DNA from: Curvibacter sp. AEP1-3
GTDB taxonomy: Bacteria > Pseudomonadota > Gammaproteobacteria > Burkholderiales > Burkholderiaceae_C
Length of the DNA: 64,000 bases
NCBI RefSeq assembly: GCF_002163715.1
Contig: NZ_CP015698.1
Location: forward strand, 2,706,201-2,770,200
Reading direction: 5' to 3'
The notes under the pieces were generated by a model. The model was not told where the DNA came from. It did not search any database and saw only the letters and a program-made list of their open reading frames with translations. Positions 28,005 to 37,217 of the stretch are shown here, piece after piece (the first letter of the stretch is position 1; the number at the start of each line of letters is the position of its first letter). A program made the position numbers and the translations under genes.

Positions 28005-29444
28005 ATGACCACCCAACACAACAACCTGATCAACGGCGAATGGCTCGCCGGCACCGGCTACGCGCCCAACCTGAATCCGTCCAACCTCGCAGACGTGATC
28101 GGCGAATACGCCCAAGCCGATGTGAGCCAACTCAACGCTGCGGTAGCCGCTGCCCAAAAGGCCTTCCCGGCTTGGTCTACAGGTGGCATCCAGGCCCGCG
28201 CCGACGCGCTCGACAAAATCGGCAATGAAATCCTGGCTCGCAAAGAAGAGCTGGGCACCCTGCTCTCCCGCGAAGAGGGAAAGACACGCGCCGAAGGCAT
28301 TGGCGAAGCTGCCCGTGCCGGCAACATCTTCAAGTTCTTTGCCGGTGAATGCCTGCGCCTGGCCGGTGAAACATTGCCCTCCGTGCGTCCGGGCATCGGG
28401 GTGGAAGTCACCCGCGAGCCTTTGGGCGTGATCGGCCTCATCACCCCCTGGAACTTCCCCATCGCCATCCCCGCCTGGAAGATTGCACCTGCACTGGCCT
28501 ATGGCAACTGCGTGGTGTTGAAGCCCGCAGACCTGGTGCCAGGCTGTGCTTGGGCGCTGGCAGACATCATCCACCGCAGCGGCATTCCTGCAGGTGTGTT
28601 CAACCTCGTCATGGGTTCGGGCCGTGTCATTGGCGACGCCTTGGTCAATCACCCCGGCATCACCGCCGTGAGCTTCACCGGCTCCGTGGGTGTGGGCCAG
28701 CGCATTGCCGCCGCCTGTGCTGGTCATATGAAAAAGGTCCAGCTCGAAATGGGCGGCAAGAACCCCCAAGTCGTGCTGGACGATGCTGACCTGAATGTGG
28801 CTGTTGAGCTCAGCGTGCAAAGTGCCTTCTACTCCACCGGCCAGCGCTGCACCGCGTCCAGCCGCCTGATCGTGACTGACAAGATTTATCCCGCTTTTAT
28901 CGAAGCCATGCAAAAACGCATGGCCGCCATCAAGGTGGGTGACGCCTTGGCCGCTGGCATCGACATCGGTCCGGTGTCGTCCCAAGCGCAGCTGGAGCAG
29001 GACTTGTCGTATGTGGAAATCGGCAAGCTTGAGGGCGCCACGCTGCTCACCGGTGGCGAACGCCTCACGCGCGACACCGAGGGCTTTTACATGGCCCCGG
29101 CCCTGCTGGTGGACAGCACCCCGTCCATGCGTATCAACCGCGAAGAAATCTTCGGTCCGGTGGCCAGCGTGATCCGTGTGAAGGACTACGACGAAGCCTT
29201 GGCCGTCGCCAATGACACGCCCTTCGGCTTGTCTGCCGGCATTGCCACTACCAGCCTGAAGTACGCCACCCATTTCAAGCGCCACAGCCAGGCCGGCATG
29301 GTGATGGTGAACCTGCCCACCGCAGGGGTGGACTACCACGTGCCCTTCGGCGGACGCAAGGGCAGCAGCTACGGCTCCCGCGAGCAGGGCAAGTACGCTG
29401 CCGAGTTCTTCACCACGGTGAAGACGGCTTACACATTGGCATAA
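28005..29444 (+). CDS. Aldehyde dehydrogenase, probable alpha-ketoglutaric semialdehyde dehydrogenase
   Basis: NAD(P)-dependent aldehyde dehydrogenase, 479 residues from the ATG at 28005. The general-base Glu lies in LEMGGKNPQ, the catalytic Cys in GQRCTASSR, and the cofactor site in TPWNFPIAIPAWKIAPALAY and FTGSVGVG. In the neighbouring pathway it would oxidise alpha-ketoglutaric semialdehyde to 2-oxoglutarate, feeding the citric acid cycle. The role rests on context; the family is certain. Confidence 0.9.
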   Translation: MTTQHNNLINGEWLAGTGYAPNLNPSNLADVIGEYAQADVSQLNAAVAAAQKAFPAWSTGGIQARADALDKIGNEILARKEELGTLLSREEGKTRAEGIGEAARAGNIFKFFAGECLRLAGETLPSVRPGIGVEVTREPLGVIGLITPWNFPIAIPAWKIAPALAYGNCVVLKPADLVPGCAWALADIIHRSGIPAGVFNLVMGSGRVIGDALVNHPGITAVSFTGSVGVGQRIAAACAGHMKKVQLEMGGKNPQVVLDDADLNVAVELSVQSAFYSTGQRCTASSRLIVTDKIYPAFIEAMQKRMAAIKVGDALAAGIDIGPVSSQAQLEQDLSYVEIGKLEGATLLTGGERLTRDTEGFYMAPALLVDSTPSMRINREEIFGPVASVIRVKDYDEALAVANDTPFGLSAGIATTSLKYATHFKRHSQAGMVMVNLPTAGVDYHVPFGGRKGSSYGSREQGKYAAEFFTTVKTAYTLA

Positions 29445-29461
29445 GTAGCAAGGCCTGACAC

Positions 29462-30526
29462 ATGCGCACCCTCCGACGGATCTTTTTGAGCAGTTTGTTG
29501 TTGGTGTCCATGCCGTGGGCCTATGCACAGAACAGCAAGGGCGGTGTGGGCATCCTGATGCCCACAGTCACTTCCCAGCGCTGGGTGGTGGATGGCCTGG
29601 CTATGGTGCGTGCCATGGACAAGTTGGGCTACCGCCCCGACCTCAAGTACGCCAACGACGACGTGGCTACACAAGTGGCCCAGACGGAGGAAATGCTCAA
29701 GGCTGCTGACATGAAAGTGCTGGTCATCGGCGCCATTGACGGCACCAAGCTGGCCCCGGTGCTCAAGAAGGCCGCCGAGCGCAACATCAAGGTCGTCGCT
29801 TATGACCGCCTGATCCGCGACACGCCGCATGTGGACTACTACGCCACCTTTGACAACTTCCAGGTCGGCGTGCTGCAGGGTACCGACATCATCGAGCGGC
29901 TGGGTCTGGACAAGGGCAAAGGCCCGTTCACCATCGAGCTGTTCGCCGGTTCTCCGGACGACAACAACGCATACTTTTTCTACGACGGTGCCATGTCGGT
30001 GCTCAAACCCTACATCGACAAAGGCAAGCTCGTCGTTGGCTCAGGCCAGATGGGTATGGAGAAGGTGTCCACCCTGCGTTGGAGCGGCTCGGTAGCCCGC
30101 GCCCGCCTGGTGCAGATCCTGGACAAGCATTACACCAAGCAGCGCCTGGATGCCTTGCTCTCGCCTTATGACGGCATCAGCATGGAGCTGATTACTGCCA
30201 TGAAAAAGGCCAACTACGGCCAGGGCGGCCAGCCCTTGCCGGTAGTCACCGGCCAGGACGCCGAGATGCCTACGGTACGCTCCATCATCCGGGGCGAGCA
30301 AACCTCCACGGTGTTCAAGGACAACCGCGAGTTGGCCCAGGTCGTCACCACCATGGTGGACGCCATCCTCTCCGGCAAAAAGCCCGCCATCAACGACGAG
30401 AAGACCTACAACAACGGCCAGAAAGTTGTACCTGCCTTTTTGCTCAAACCCGCGGTGGTCGATATCAACAACTGGCGTGCCACGCTGGTGAACTCCGGCT
30501 ACTACAAGGCCGACCAGTTCAGGTAA
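29462..30526 (+). CDS. Second ChvE-like sugar-binding protein
   Basis: Periplasmic sugar-binding protein of 354 residues, clearly paralogous to ChvE at 21965. Both share blocks such as GKGPF, IELF and DDNNA followed by [10 protein letters not shown], and SPYDG. The signal peptide ends WAYAQN. It lies 17 bases after the aldehyde dehydrogenase gene, with its own terminator, and has no permease or ATPase of its own nearby. It probably feeds the same GguAB channel with a different sugar, or acts as a sensor-type binding protein as ChvE does with a kinase. Confidence 0.9.
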   Translation: MRTLRRIFLSSLLLVSMPWAYAQNSKGGVGILMPTVTSQRWVVDGLAMVRAMDKLGYRPDLKYANDDVATQVAQTEEMLKAADMKVLVIGAIDGTKLAPVLKKAAERNIKVVAYDRLIRDTPHVDYYATFDNFQVGVLQGTDIIERLGLDKGKGPFTIELFAGSPDDNNAYFFYDGAMSVLKPYIDKGKLVVGSGQMGMEKVSTLRWSGSVARARLVQILDKHYTKQRLDALLSPYDGISMELITAMKKANYGQGGQPLPVVTGQDAEMPTVRSIIRGEQTSTVFKDNRELAQVVTTMVDAILSGKKPAINDEKTYNNGQKVVPAFLLKPAVVDINNWRATLVNSGYYKADQFR

Positions 30527-30550
30527 CCGCGCTCGGCCCCCTGCGCCCAT

Positions 30551-30576
30551 AGCCCCCTCCTGCAGGGGGCTTTTTT
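30551..30576 (+). terminator. Terminator of the pentose operon and intron landing site
   Basis: AGCCCCC (30551-30557) pairs with GGGGGCT (30565-30571) and is followed by a T-run. The first group II intron starts three bases after the T-run. Confidence 0.9.
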
Positions 30577-30579
30577 ACG

Positions 30580-32481
30580 GTGCGTCCGGCAGGACGCTCT
30601 CACTAGGAGGTGAAAGACCTCTACTCGCCCTGCAAGGGGAAGGGTTAGCCAATGGCAAGGGCTTCGCGGGCGACTGCGAGTCTGAAGGAAGCCGGATGGC
30701 AAAGCGCTGGTTCGACGAACAGGAAGCGGATATGAGGCGCCACAGGGGGGTAAGGAGTCCGAAATCTCTGAAGCCCAAAACTTGCACGGAACTCTGTGGC
30801 GTAGATCCGACGGACATAAGCGTGAAAGTGGGTGCGTAATACCCGGAGAGATCTGAGTGTGGTGCCCGTAAGGGCTACCGGCCATCGAAAGGTGACGGGA
30901 GGCTCGCTCAGAAGTCAGCAGAGGGCATAGTAGGTGCAACCCAAGGTGATGAGCCACAAGAGGCGGCACCGAAGGCCCGAACAAGTGGAAACGAGAGTAG
31001 GAACGAAGTCACTCGATGCCAATCGATGAAGCAGAAGCCCTCGCAAGAGGGGCCCACAGCGAAGGAACCGGACGGAATCTGGGGAGTGCGCACGTGGGTG
31101 CTGAGGTGGGTACGGCGTACGTCGAGCAACCGAAATCGGAGAGAGACCGGCTCATGAGCCGAGTCGTGGATCGCGACAACATGCAGCTCGCTTACAGCCG
31201 AGTCATGAAGAATCGCGGCGCACCCGGCATTGACGGAATGCGCTGTGAAGACCTCAAGACGTGGCTCAAAGTGAACTGGTCGCAAGTAAAGAAGTCGTTA
31301 CTGGATGGAACCTACCGCCCCCAAGCGGTACGTCGGGTGGACATACCCAAGCCGCAAGGCGGGGTACGCACGCTCGGAGTGCCCACGGTGGTGGACAGGC
31401 TGATTCAGCAGGCGCTACATCAGGCGATGCAACCCCTGTTTGAACCTACCTTCTCGCAAAGCAGCTACGGCTTCAGACCGGGGAAAAGTGCGAAGCAGGC
31501 GGTAAGCAAAGCGGCAGAGTACATCCGTGGCGGCAAGCGCTGGGTGGTGGACATGGACCTGGAGAAATTCTTCGACCGTGTCAACCACGACGTGCTGATG
31601 GCGCGGGTGGCACGCCAGGTACAGGACAAAACCGTCCTGAGCCTGATACGCAGGTTTCTGGAGGCCGGGATGATGGCCAACGGGGTAGAGACACCACGGT
31701 ACGAGGGTACACCGCAAGGCGGCCCCCTGTCACCACTACTGTCCAACATCCTGTTGACTGATTTAGACCGGGAGCTAGAGGCACGCAAGCTGCTGTTTTG
31801 CAGGTATGCGGATGACTGCAACATCTACGTGAGCAGTCAGCGGGCGGGCCAACGCATCATGGAGGGCATAAAGAGGTTTCTTGCAAACCGGCTCAAGCTC
31901 ACTGTGAACGAGACCAAAAGTGCGGTTGAGCGGCCATGGAAACGCAAGTTTCTGGGATACAGCGTGACAGCACAACGAGCCAGCAAAATCCGAATAGCCA
32001 AGGAAAGCACGCAACGCCTGATGCACGCCGTGCGCACATACTGTGCACAGGGACGGGGCAGGCCACTGCCCCAGACCATCGAAAAGCTAAATCCGGTTTT
32101 ACGGGGATGGATGAACTACTTCAGCCTGACCCAGAGCCACAAGCCCATCGAAGCACTGGATATGTGGGTACGTAGACGGCTACGCGCCCTGATGTGGAGG
32201 CAATGGAAAAGGACAAAGACGCGGGAATCCAAAATGCTCGCACTCGGGCTCGATGCCCAGCGGGCATGGAAGTCCAGCGTCAATGGCCATGGTCCATGGT
32301 GGAACGCCGGTGCCAAACACCTGCGCCAAGCTCTCCCGACGAAATACTTCACGCAACTCGGGCTGGTCTCGCTGGTGGCAACCCACCAGCACCTCCAGCG
32401 TCCTACTTGAACCGCCGTATGCGGAACCGCACGTACGGTGGTGTGAGAGGGCTGAGGGGGTAACCCCTCACCCTACTCGAT
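30580..32481 (+). mobile_element. Group II intron, copy 1 (class C-like)
   Basis: A 1902-base intron. It begins GTGCG (30580), the group II 5' consensus, and ends CTCGAT (32481), fitting the 3' AY rule. The maturase frame sits in the domain IV position. After its stop comes a domain V-like hairpin (32409-32443, GAACCGCCGTATGCGG with GCACGTACGGTGG). A domain VI-like hairpin (about 32445-32475, AGGGCTGAGGGG and CCCCTCACCCT) follows. Insertion three bases behind a Rho-independent terminator is the habit of bacterial class C introns. Confidence 0.92.
31016..32410 (+). CDS. ltrA: Group II intron reverse transcriptase/maturase, copy 1
   Basis: Reverse transcriptase and maturase of 464 residues that helps the intron splice and return to DNA. 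The RT core carries GTPQGGPLSPLLSN and the active site RYADD, preceded by VDMDLEKFFDRVNHD. The C-terminal maturase X domain includes RGWMNYFSLTQSHKPIEALD and LPTKYFTQLGL. There is no HNH endonuclease domain, as expected for class C introns. The protein appears identical to the second copy. Confidence 0.96.
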   Translation: MPIDEAEALARGAHSEGTGRNLGSAHVGAEVGTAYVEQPKSERDRLMSRVVDRDNMQLAYSRVMKNRGAPGIDGMRCEDLKTWLKVNWSQVKKSLLDGTYRPQAVRRVDIPKPQGGVRTLGVPTVVDRLIQQALHQAMQPLFEPTFSQSSYGFRPGKSAKQAVSKAAEYIRGGKRWVVDMDLEKFFDRVNHDVLMARVARQVQDKTVLSLIRRFLEAGMMANGVETPRYEGTPQGGPLSPLLSNILLTDLDRELEARKLLFCRYADDCNIYVSSQRAGQRIMEGIKRFLANRLKLTVNETKSAVERPWKRKFLGYSVTAQRASKIRIAKESTQRLMHAVRTYCAQGRGRPLPQTIEKLNPVLRGWMNYFSLTQSHKPIEALDMWVRRRLRALMWRQWKRTKTRESKMLALGLDAQRAWKSSVNGHGPWWNAGAKHLRQALPTKYFTQLGLVSLVATHQHLQRPT

Positions 32482-34383
32482 GTGCGTCCGGCAGGACGCT
32501 CTCACTAGGAGGTGAAAGACCTCTACTCGCCCTGCAAGGGGAAGGGTTAGCCAATGGCAAGGGCTTCGCGGGCGACTGCGAGTCTGAAGGAAGCCGGATG
32601 GCAAAGCGCTGGTTCGACGAACAGGAAGCGGATATGAGGCGCCACAGGGGGGTAAGGAGTCCGAAATCTCTGAAGCCCAAAACTTGCACGGAACTCTGTG
32701 GCGTAGATCCGACGGACATAAGCGTGAAAGTGGGTGCGTAATACCCGGAGAGATCTGAGTGTGGTGCCCGTAAGGGCTACCGGCCATCGAAAGGTGACGG
32801 GAGGCTCGCTCAGAAGTCAGCAGAGGGCATAGTAGGTGCAACCCAAGGTGATGAGCCACAAGAGGCGGCACCGAAGGCCCGAACAAGTGGAAACGAGAGT
32901 AGGAACGAAGTCACTCGATGCCAATCGATGAAGCAGAAGCCCTCGCAAGAGGGGCCCACAGCGAAGGAACCGGACGGAATCTGGGGAGTGCGCACGTGGG
33001 TGCTGAGGTGGGTACGGCGTACGTCGAGCAACCGAAATCGGAGAGAGACCGGCTCATGAGCCGAGTCGTGGATCGCGACAACATGCAGCTCGCTTACAGC
33101 CGAGTCATGAAGAATCGCGGCGCACCCGGCATTGACGGAATGCGCTGTGAAGACCTCAAGACGTGGCTCAAAGTGAACTGGTCGCAAGTAAAGAAGTCGT
33201 TACTGGATGGAACCTACCGCCCCCAAGCGGTACGTCGGGTGGACATACCCAAGCCGCAAGGCGGGGTACGCACGCTCGGAGTGCCCACGGTGGTGGACAG
33301 GCTGATTCAGCAGGCGCTACATCAGGCGATGCAACCCCTGTTTGAACCTACCTTCTCGCAAAGCAGCTACGGCTTCAGACCGGGGAAAAGTGCGAAGCAG
33401 GCGGTAAGCAAAGCGGCAGAGTACATCCGTGGCGGCAAGCGCTGGGTGGTGGACATGGACCTGGAGAAATTCTTCGACCGTGTCAACCACGACGTGCTGA
33501 TGGCGCGGGTGGCACGCCAGGTACAGGACAAAACCGTCCTGAGCCTGATACGCAGGTTTCTGGAGGCCGGGATGATGGCCAACGGGGTAGAGACACCACG
33601 GTACGAGGGTACACCGCAAGGCGGCCCCCTGTCACCACTACTGTCCAACATCCTGTTGACTGATTTAGACCGGGAGCTAGAGGCACGCAAGCTGCTGTTT
33701 TGCAGGTATGCGGATGACTGCAACATCTACGTGAGCAGTCAGCGGGCGGGCCAACGCATCATGGAGGGCATAAAGAGGTTTCTTGCAAACCGGCTCAAGC
33801 TCACTGTGAACGAGACCAAAAGTGCGGTTGAGCGGCCATGGAAACGCAAGTTTCTGGGATACAGCGTGACAGCACAACGAGCCAGCAAAATCCGAATAGC
33901 CAAGGAAAGCACGCAACGCCTGATGCACGCCGTGCGCACATACTGTGCACAGGGACGGGGCAGGCCACTGCCCCAGACCATCGAAAAGCTAAATCCGGTT
34001 TTACGGGGATGGATGAACTACTTCAGCCTGACCCAGAGCCACAAGCCCATCGAAGCACTGGATATGTGGGTACGTAGACGGCTACGCGCCCTGATGTGGA
34101 GGCAATGGAAAAGGACAAAGACGCGGGAATCCAAAATGCTCGCACTCGGGCTCGATGCCCAGCGGGCATGGAAGTCCAGCGTCAATGGCCATGGTCCATG
34201 GTGGAACGCCGGTGCCAAACACCTGCGCCAAGCTCTCCCGACGAAATACTTCACGCAACTCGGGCTGGTCTCGCTGGTGGCAACCCACCAGCACCTCCAG
34301 CGTCCTACTTGAACCGCCGTATGCGGAACCGCACGTACGGTGGTGTGAGAGGGCTGAGGGGGTAACCCCTCACCCTACTCGAT
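32482..34383 (+). mobile_element. Group II intron, copy 2 (direct tandem of copy 1)
   Basis: Starts GTGCG at the base after copy 1 ends and has the same length, 1902 bases, ending CTCGAT at 34383. Every position I compared by eye is the same as copy 1, and the encoded protein is identical. No host DNA separates the copies; the 3' flank CCTGTGCC resumes at 34384. Confidence 0.92.
32918..34312 (+). CDS. ltrA: Group II intron reverse transcriptase/maturase, copy 2
   Basis: Same 464-residue protein as at 31016-32410, offset by exactly 1902 bases, with intact YADD active site and maturase domain. Both copies therefore keep coding capacity. Identity implies a very recent duplication or ongoing gene conversion. 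Confidence 0.95.
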   Translation: MPIDEAEALARGAHSEGTGRNLGSAHVGAEVGTAYVEQPKSERDRLMSRVVDRDNMQLAYSRVMKNRGAPGIDGMRCEDLKTWLKVNWSQVKKSLLDGTYRPQAVRRVDIPKPQGGVRTLGVPTVVDRLIQQALHQAMQPLFEPTFSQSSYGFRPGKSAKQAVSKAAEYIRGGKRWVVDMDLEKFFDRVNHDVLMARVARQVQDKTVLSLIRRFLEAGMMANGVETPRYEGTPQGGPLSPLLSNILLTDLDRELEARKLLFCRYADDCNIYVSSQRAGQRIMEGIKRFLANRLKLTVNETKSAVERPWKRKFLGYSVTAQRASKIRIAKESTQRLMHAVRTYCAQGRGRPLPQTIEKLNPVLRGWMNYFSLTQSHKPIEALDMWVRRRLRALMWRQWKRTKTRESKMLALGLDAQRAWKSSVNGHGPWWNAGAKHLRQALPTKYFTQLGLVSLVATHQHLQRPT

Positions 34384-34455
34384 CCTGTGCCATGCAGGCC
34401 TGCTAAGGTTCGCAGTCCGGCCCGGAATACGGGCCTTGCACACAGGAGAGCACAC

Positions 34456-35262
34456 ATGGCAATGGATGTAGTCGACTACGAAATTTTTGGTTCCGAGATG
34501 CAATACGTCGAGGTGGAACTCGACCCCGGTGAAGCCGCCATCGGCGAGGCCGGTGTGATGATGTACATGCAAGAAGGCATCACCATGGACACCATCTTTG
34601 GTGATGGTTCCCAGCAAGGCGGCTTTTTCGGCAAGCTTATGGGCGCAGGCAAGCGCCTGCTGACCGGCGAAGGCCTGTTCACCACGGTTTTCGAAAACAG
34701 CGGATCCGGCAAGCAACGCGTGGCCTTTGCAGCACCCTACCCCGGCAAGATCGTGCCCATGGACCTGAGCCAGCTTGGCGGCACCATCATCTGCCAGAAA
34801 GATTCCTTCTTGTGCGCCGCCAAAGGCGTGGCGCTTGGCATTGCCTTCCAGAAAAAGCTGGGCGTGGGCTTGTTCGGCGGCGAAGGCTTCATCATGCAAA
34901 AGCTCGATGGCGACGGCATGGCTTTTGTGCACGCCGGCGGCACGCTGATGGAGCGCACTCTGGCGCCCGGTGAGACCCTGCGGGTCGATACCGGCTGTGT
35001 GGTGGCTTTCCAGCCCACCGTGGACTTTGACATTCAGTTCGTAGGCAAAGTGAAGTCCGCCATCTTCGGCGGTGAAGGTTTGTTCTTTGCCACCCTGCGC
35101 GGTCCGGGCAAGGTGTGGCTGCAAAGCCTGCCGCTCTCGCGCCTGGCAAACCGCATCATCCTTTCTGCACCCGCTGCAGGTGGCCGGTCTGCGGACCAAG
35201 GCTCCTTGTTGGGCGCGGGCGTGCTCGGCGGCCTGATTGGTGGCGGTAGCAACGACGACTGA
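34456..35262 (+). CDS. TIGR00266 / AIM24-family protein
   Basis: Protein of 268 residues in the AIM24 (TIGR00266) family, a double beta-helix-like fold found in bacteria and mitochondria; the molecular role is unclear. AGGAG lies before the ATG at 34456. Glycine-rich strands repeat along the chain ([51 protein letters not shown]). The C-terminus [16 protein letters not shown] is a short glycine-rich tail. It lies four bases before the M48 peptidase gene, so the two form a pair. Confidence 0.88.
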   Translation: MAMDVVDYEIFGSEMQYVEVELDPGEAAIGEAGVMMYMQEGITMDTIFGDGSQQGGFFGKLMGAGKRLLTGEGLFTTVFENSGSGKQRVAFAAPYPGKIVPMDLSQLGGTIICQKDSFLCAAKGVALGIAFQKKLGVGLFGGEGFIMQKLDGDGMAFVHAGGTLMERTLAPGETLRVDTGCVVAFQPTVDFDIQFVGKVKSAIFGGEGLFFATLRGPGKVWLQSLPLSRLANRIILSAPAAGGRSADQGSLLGAGVLGGLIGGGSNDD

Positions 35263-35266
35263 GCGC

Positions 35267-36403
35267 ATGCCGAGCAGCAGTAGCGAAGCAGCCGCCCATG
35301 GCACATTCACAGGCCGATTCTTTGCCCCCGGTCTGGACGGCGTTGGCGTAGCCGCCATTGCGTTCTGGCAATACGGTCGCTTGCAGGTGCAAGCTGCCGA
35401 CCAAGCGTGGGAATCTGAGCCGGATGCACGTGTGCAGTCTGGTGGTTTCAATGCCACGCAGCTCGCGCTGGTATGGGCCGGTGCGGAACGCGAATGCCGC
35501 TTTTATGTGGATGCCGGTGCCTCGCGCACGGTCTTTGCTGCCGGTTTGCCCGCTCACCTGACACCGCAGCACCAGGCCGCCGGCAACGCAAGCGCCAAGG
35601 TGGAGCGGCGCTTCAGGTTGTGGTGGGCCGCTTTGGCGCTTCTTGCACTGGTTCCATTGCTGGCCCTGGTCTTGTTAATCACCCGCGTGGACGACGCTGT
35701 GGGCTGGCTGGTGAAGCATATTCCTCACGAGCAGGAAGCCAAGCTGGGCGACTTGGTGCTGGCCCAGACCCGCGCACAAATGCGCGTGATGGAGTCCGGC
35801 CCGGCAGTGGACGCAGTACGCCTCATGGGCCAGCGCCTGACCACGGGCTCGGCCTACACCTACCGTTGGCTGGTGGTCGACAAAGCCGAGCTCAATGCCT
35901 TTGCAGCGCCCGGCGGCGTGGTGGTGGTCTACAGCGGTTTGCTGCAGGCCGCCAAAACGCCGGAAGAAGCAGCTGGCGTCATCGCCCACGAGGTGGCACA
36001 TGCCGAGTTGCGTCATGGCCTGCAAGGCCTGGTCAAAGCGCTGGGGGTGCGCGCGGGTGCCGCAGTGCTGCTGGGCGACTGGAGCGGTGCCGCGCTGGGT
36101 CAGGCGATGACCGGCTTGTTGGAAATGAAGTTTTCCCGCGAGGCTGAGGAAGCCGCCGATGCCGAAGGTTTGCGCCGTTTGGTGGCTGCCCGCATCAATC
36201 CGTCCGGCATGGCCGACTTTATGGACACGCTGGCCAAGCAAAGCCCCGGGGTTGCAGTGCCAGAGCTACTGTCCACCCACCCAGCCTCTGAGGGCCGGGC
36301 CACGCGTCTGCGCGAGGCAGCCAAGGCCCATACCGGGCCTTGGGATGTACTGCCCTTGGACTGGGCTGCAGTCCAAGGGTCTTTAAAGACCTCGAGTCCT
36401 TAA
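35267..36403 (+). CDS. M48-family zinc metalloprotease, membrane-anchored
   Basis: Peptidase of 378 residues. The N-terminal 110 residues form a beta-rich domain. One membrane segment is at about 118-140 (WWAALALLALVPLLALVLLI), and the M48 peptidase domain follows. The zinc motif is HEVAH (in IAHEVAHAELRHG) and the third ligand Glu fits FSREAEEAADAEG. The late LLSTHPASEGRATRL is the usual M48 end motif. It is coupled to the AIM24-like gene and converges with the next gene, stops overlapping by four bases. Envelope quality control is a reasonable guess. Confidence 0.9.
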   Translation: MPSSSSEAAAHGTFTGRFFAPGLDGVGVAAIAFWQYGRLQVQAADQAWESEPDARVQSGGFNATQLALVWAGAERECRFYVDAGASRTVFAAGLPAHLTPQHQAAGNASAKVERRFRLWWAALALLALVPLLALVLLITRVDDAVGWLVKHIPHEQEAKLGDLVLAQTRAQMRVMESGPAVDAVRLMGQRLTTGSAYTYRWLVVDKAELNAFAAPGGVVVVYSGLLQAAKTPEEAAGVIAHEVAHAELRHGLQGLVKALGVRAGAAVLLGDWSGAALGQAMTGLLEMKFSREAEEAADAEGLRRLVAARINPSGMADFMDTLAKQSPGVAVPELLSTHPASEGRATRLREAAKAHTGPWDVLPLDWAAVQGSLKTSSP

Positions 36404-37122
36404 GGGTTGGCAGCCAGCGTCTTGTAAGACGGGATGTTGTCGAACACATCCTGTGGCTTGGAGAAGTCACTGGCCTTGTTGGCTGCATCCTGCAGGCTCT
36501 CAGCCCATGTACGCATACGGGCAATCAAAGCTTTGCGTTCCGCGGATGCTTCGAGGCCGGCGGGTGTCCAATCTGCGGGGGTTGTATCGCCGAAATTCAG
36601 CGCATTGGCGAGGATGTGGAAGGTGACCACATAAGCGCGGCCCGCACTTTTGAAATTGACGATGCGGACATCAAATACCAGCAGATCACGTGGTCGGCTT
36701 TGCACGCTGCGTACATTGATGGTCATGCAATTGTCATCCCGTCCACGCGCTTTGTTGACGGCAACGATATGGGATCCGCTGCAGGGGCTGCCGGTCACGA
36801 ACTGATCCATGCTGGCGGAGGACAAGTTAGTGGTGAGTACCTGCACTGCTTGATCCTGGAAATTCGAATCCACGTTCACCAGAACTACGGTACCCCGGTT
36901 GATCTCATCGGCATTGTTGATGGCACCCGCGACTTGTGTTGTGACATCTACGATGCGCCAGAGGTCACCACCGGTGTAAATGCTGTAGCCACCTGCGGTG
37001 CTCCAGCGCTCCACCAAGGCACCTTTTTCAAAAGGGGCTGGCTTGCCGTCCTTAAAAAACTCGACGGCAGACGCCTGCAGGGAACCGAAAACGAAAAAAG
37101 CGGTAAGAAAAATGCGTTTCAT
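36400..37122 (-). CDS. Secreted protein of unknown function
   Basis: Protein of 240 residues with a clear signal peptide (MKRIFLTAFFVFGSLQASAV) from the ATG at 37122. I do not recognise the family. The mature part is mixed alpha/beta without membrane segments. It has two cysteines (SPCSGSH and DDNCMT) that could form a disulphide, and a helical C-terminus. It converges with the M48 gene and is divergent from fliA over 95 bases. Confidence 0.7.
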   Translation of the reverse strand: MKRIFLTAFFVFGSLQASAVEFFKDGKPAPFEKGALVERWSTAGGYSIYTGGDLWRIVDVTTQVAGAINNADEINRGTVVLVNVDSNFQDQAVQVLTTNLSSASMDQFVTGSPCSGSHIVAVNKARGRDDNCMTINVRSVQSRPRDLLVFDVRIVNFKSAGRAYVVTFHILANALNFGDTTPADWTPAGLEASAERKALIARMRTWAESLQDAANKASDFSKPQDVFDNIPSYKTLAANP

Positions 37123-37217
37123 AAACAAAGAATAAAAATGAGGGCCTGATGCTATCCGTCAATATCTTTCTGGCCCATCCCCCGTTAGAGTGAAAGCTCT
37201 GAGTTTTATAAGTTTTC

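Noticed and set aside
27699..29528. 609-codon frame antisense to the aldehyde dehydrogenase gene
   Set aside because: It mirrors a well-supported gene on the other strand; His/Gln/Gly-rich translation is typical of an antisense shadow in GC-rich DNA.
30580..34383. Tandem introns as an integron or attC-linked insertion
   Set aside because: No integrase or attC site is seen; the upstream hairpin is a plain terminator of the sugar operon.
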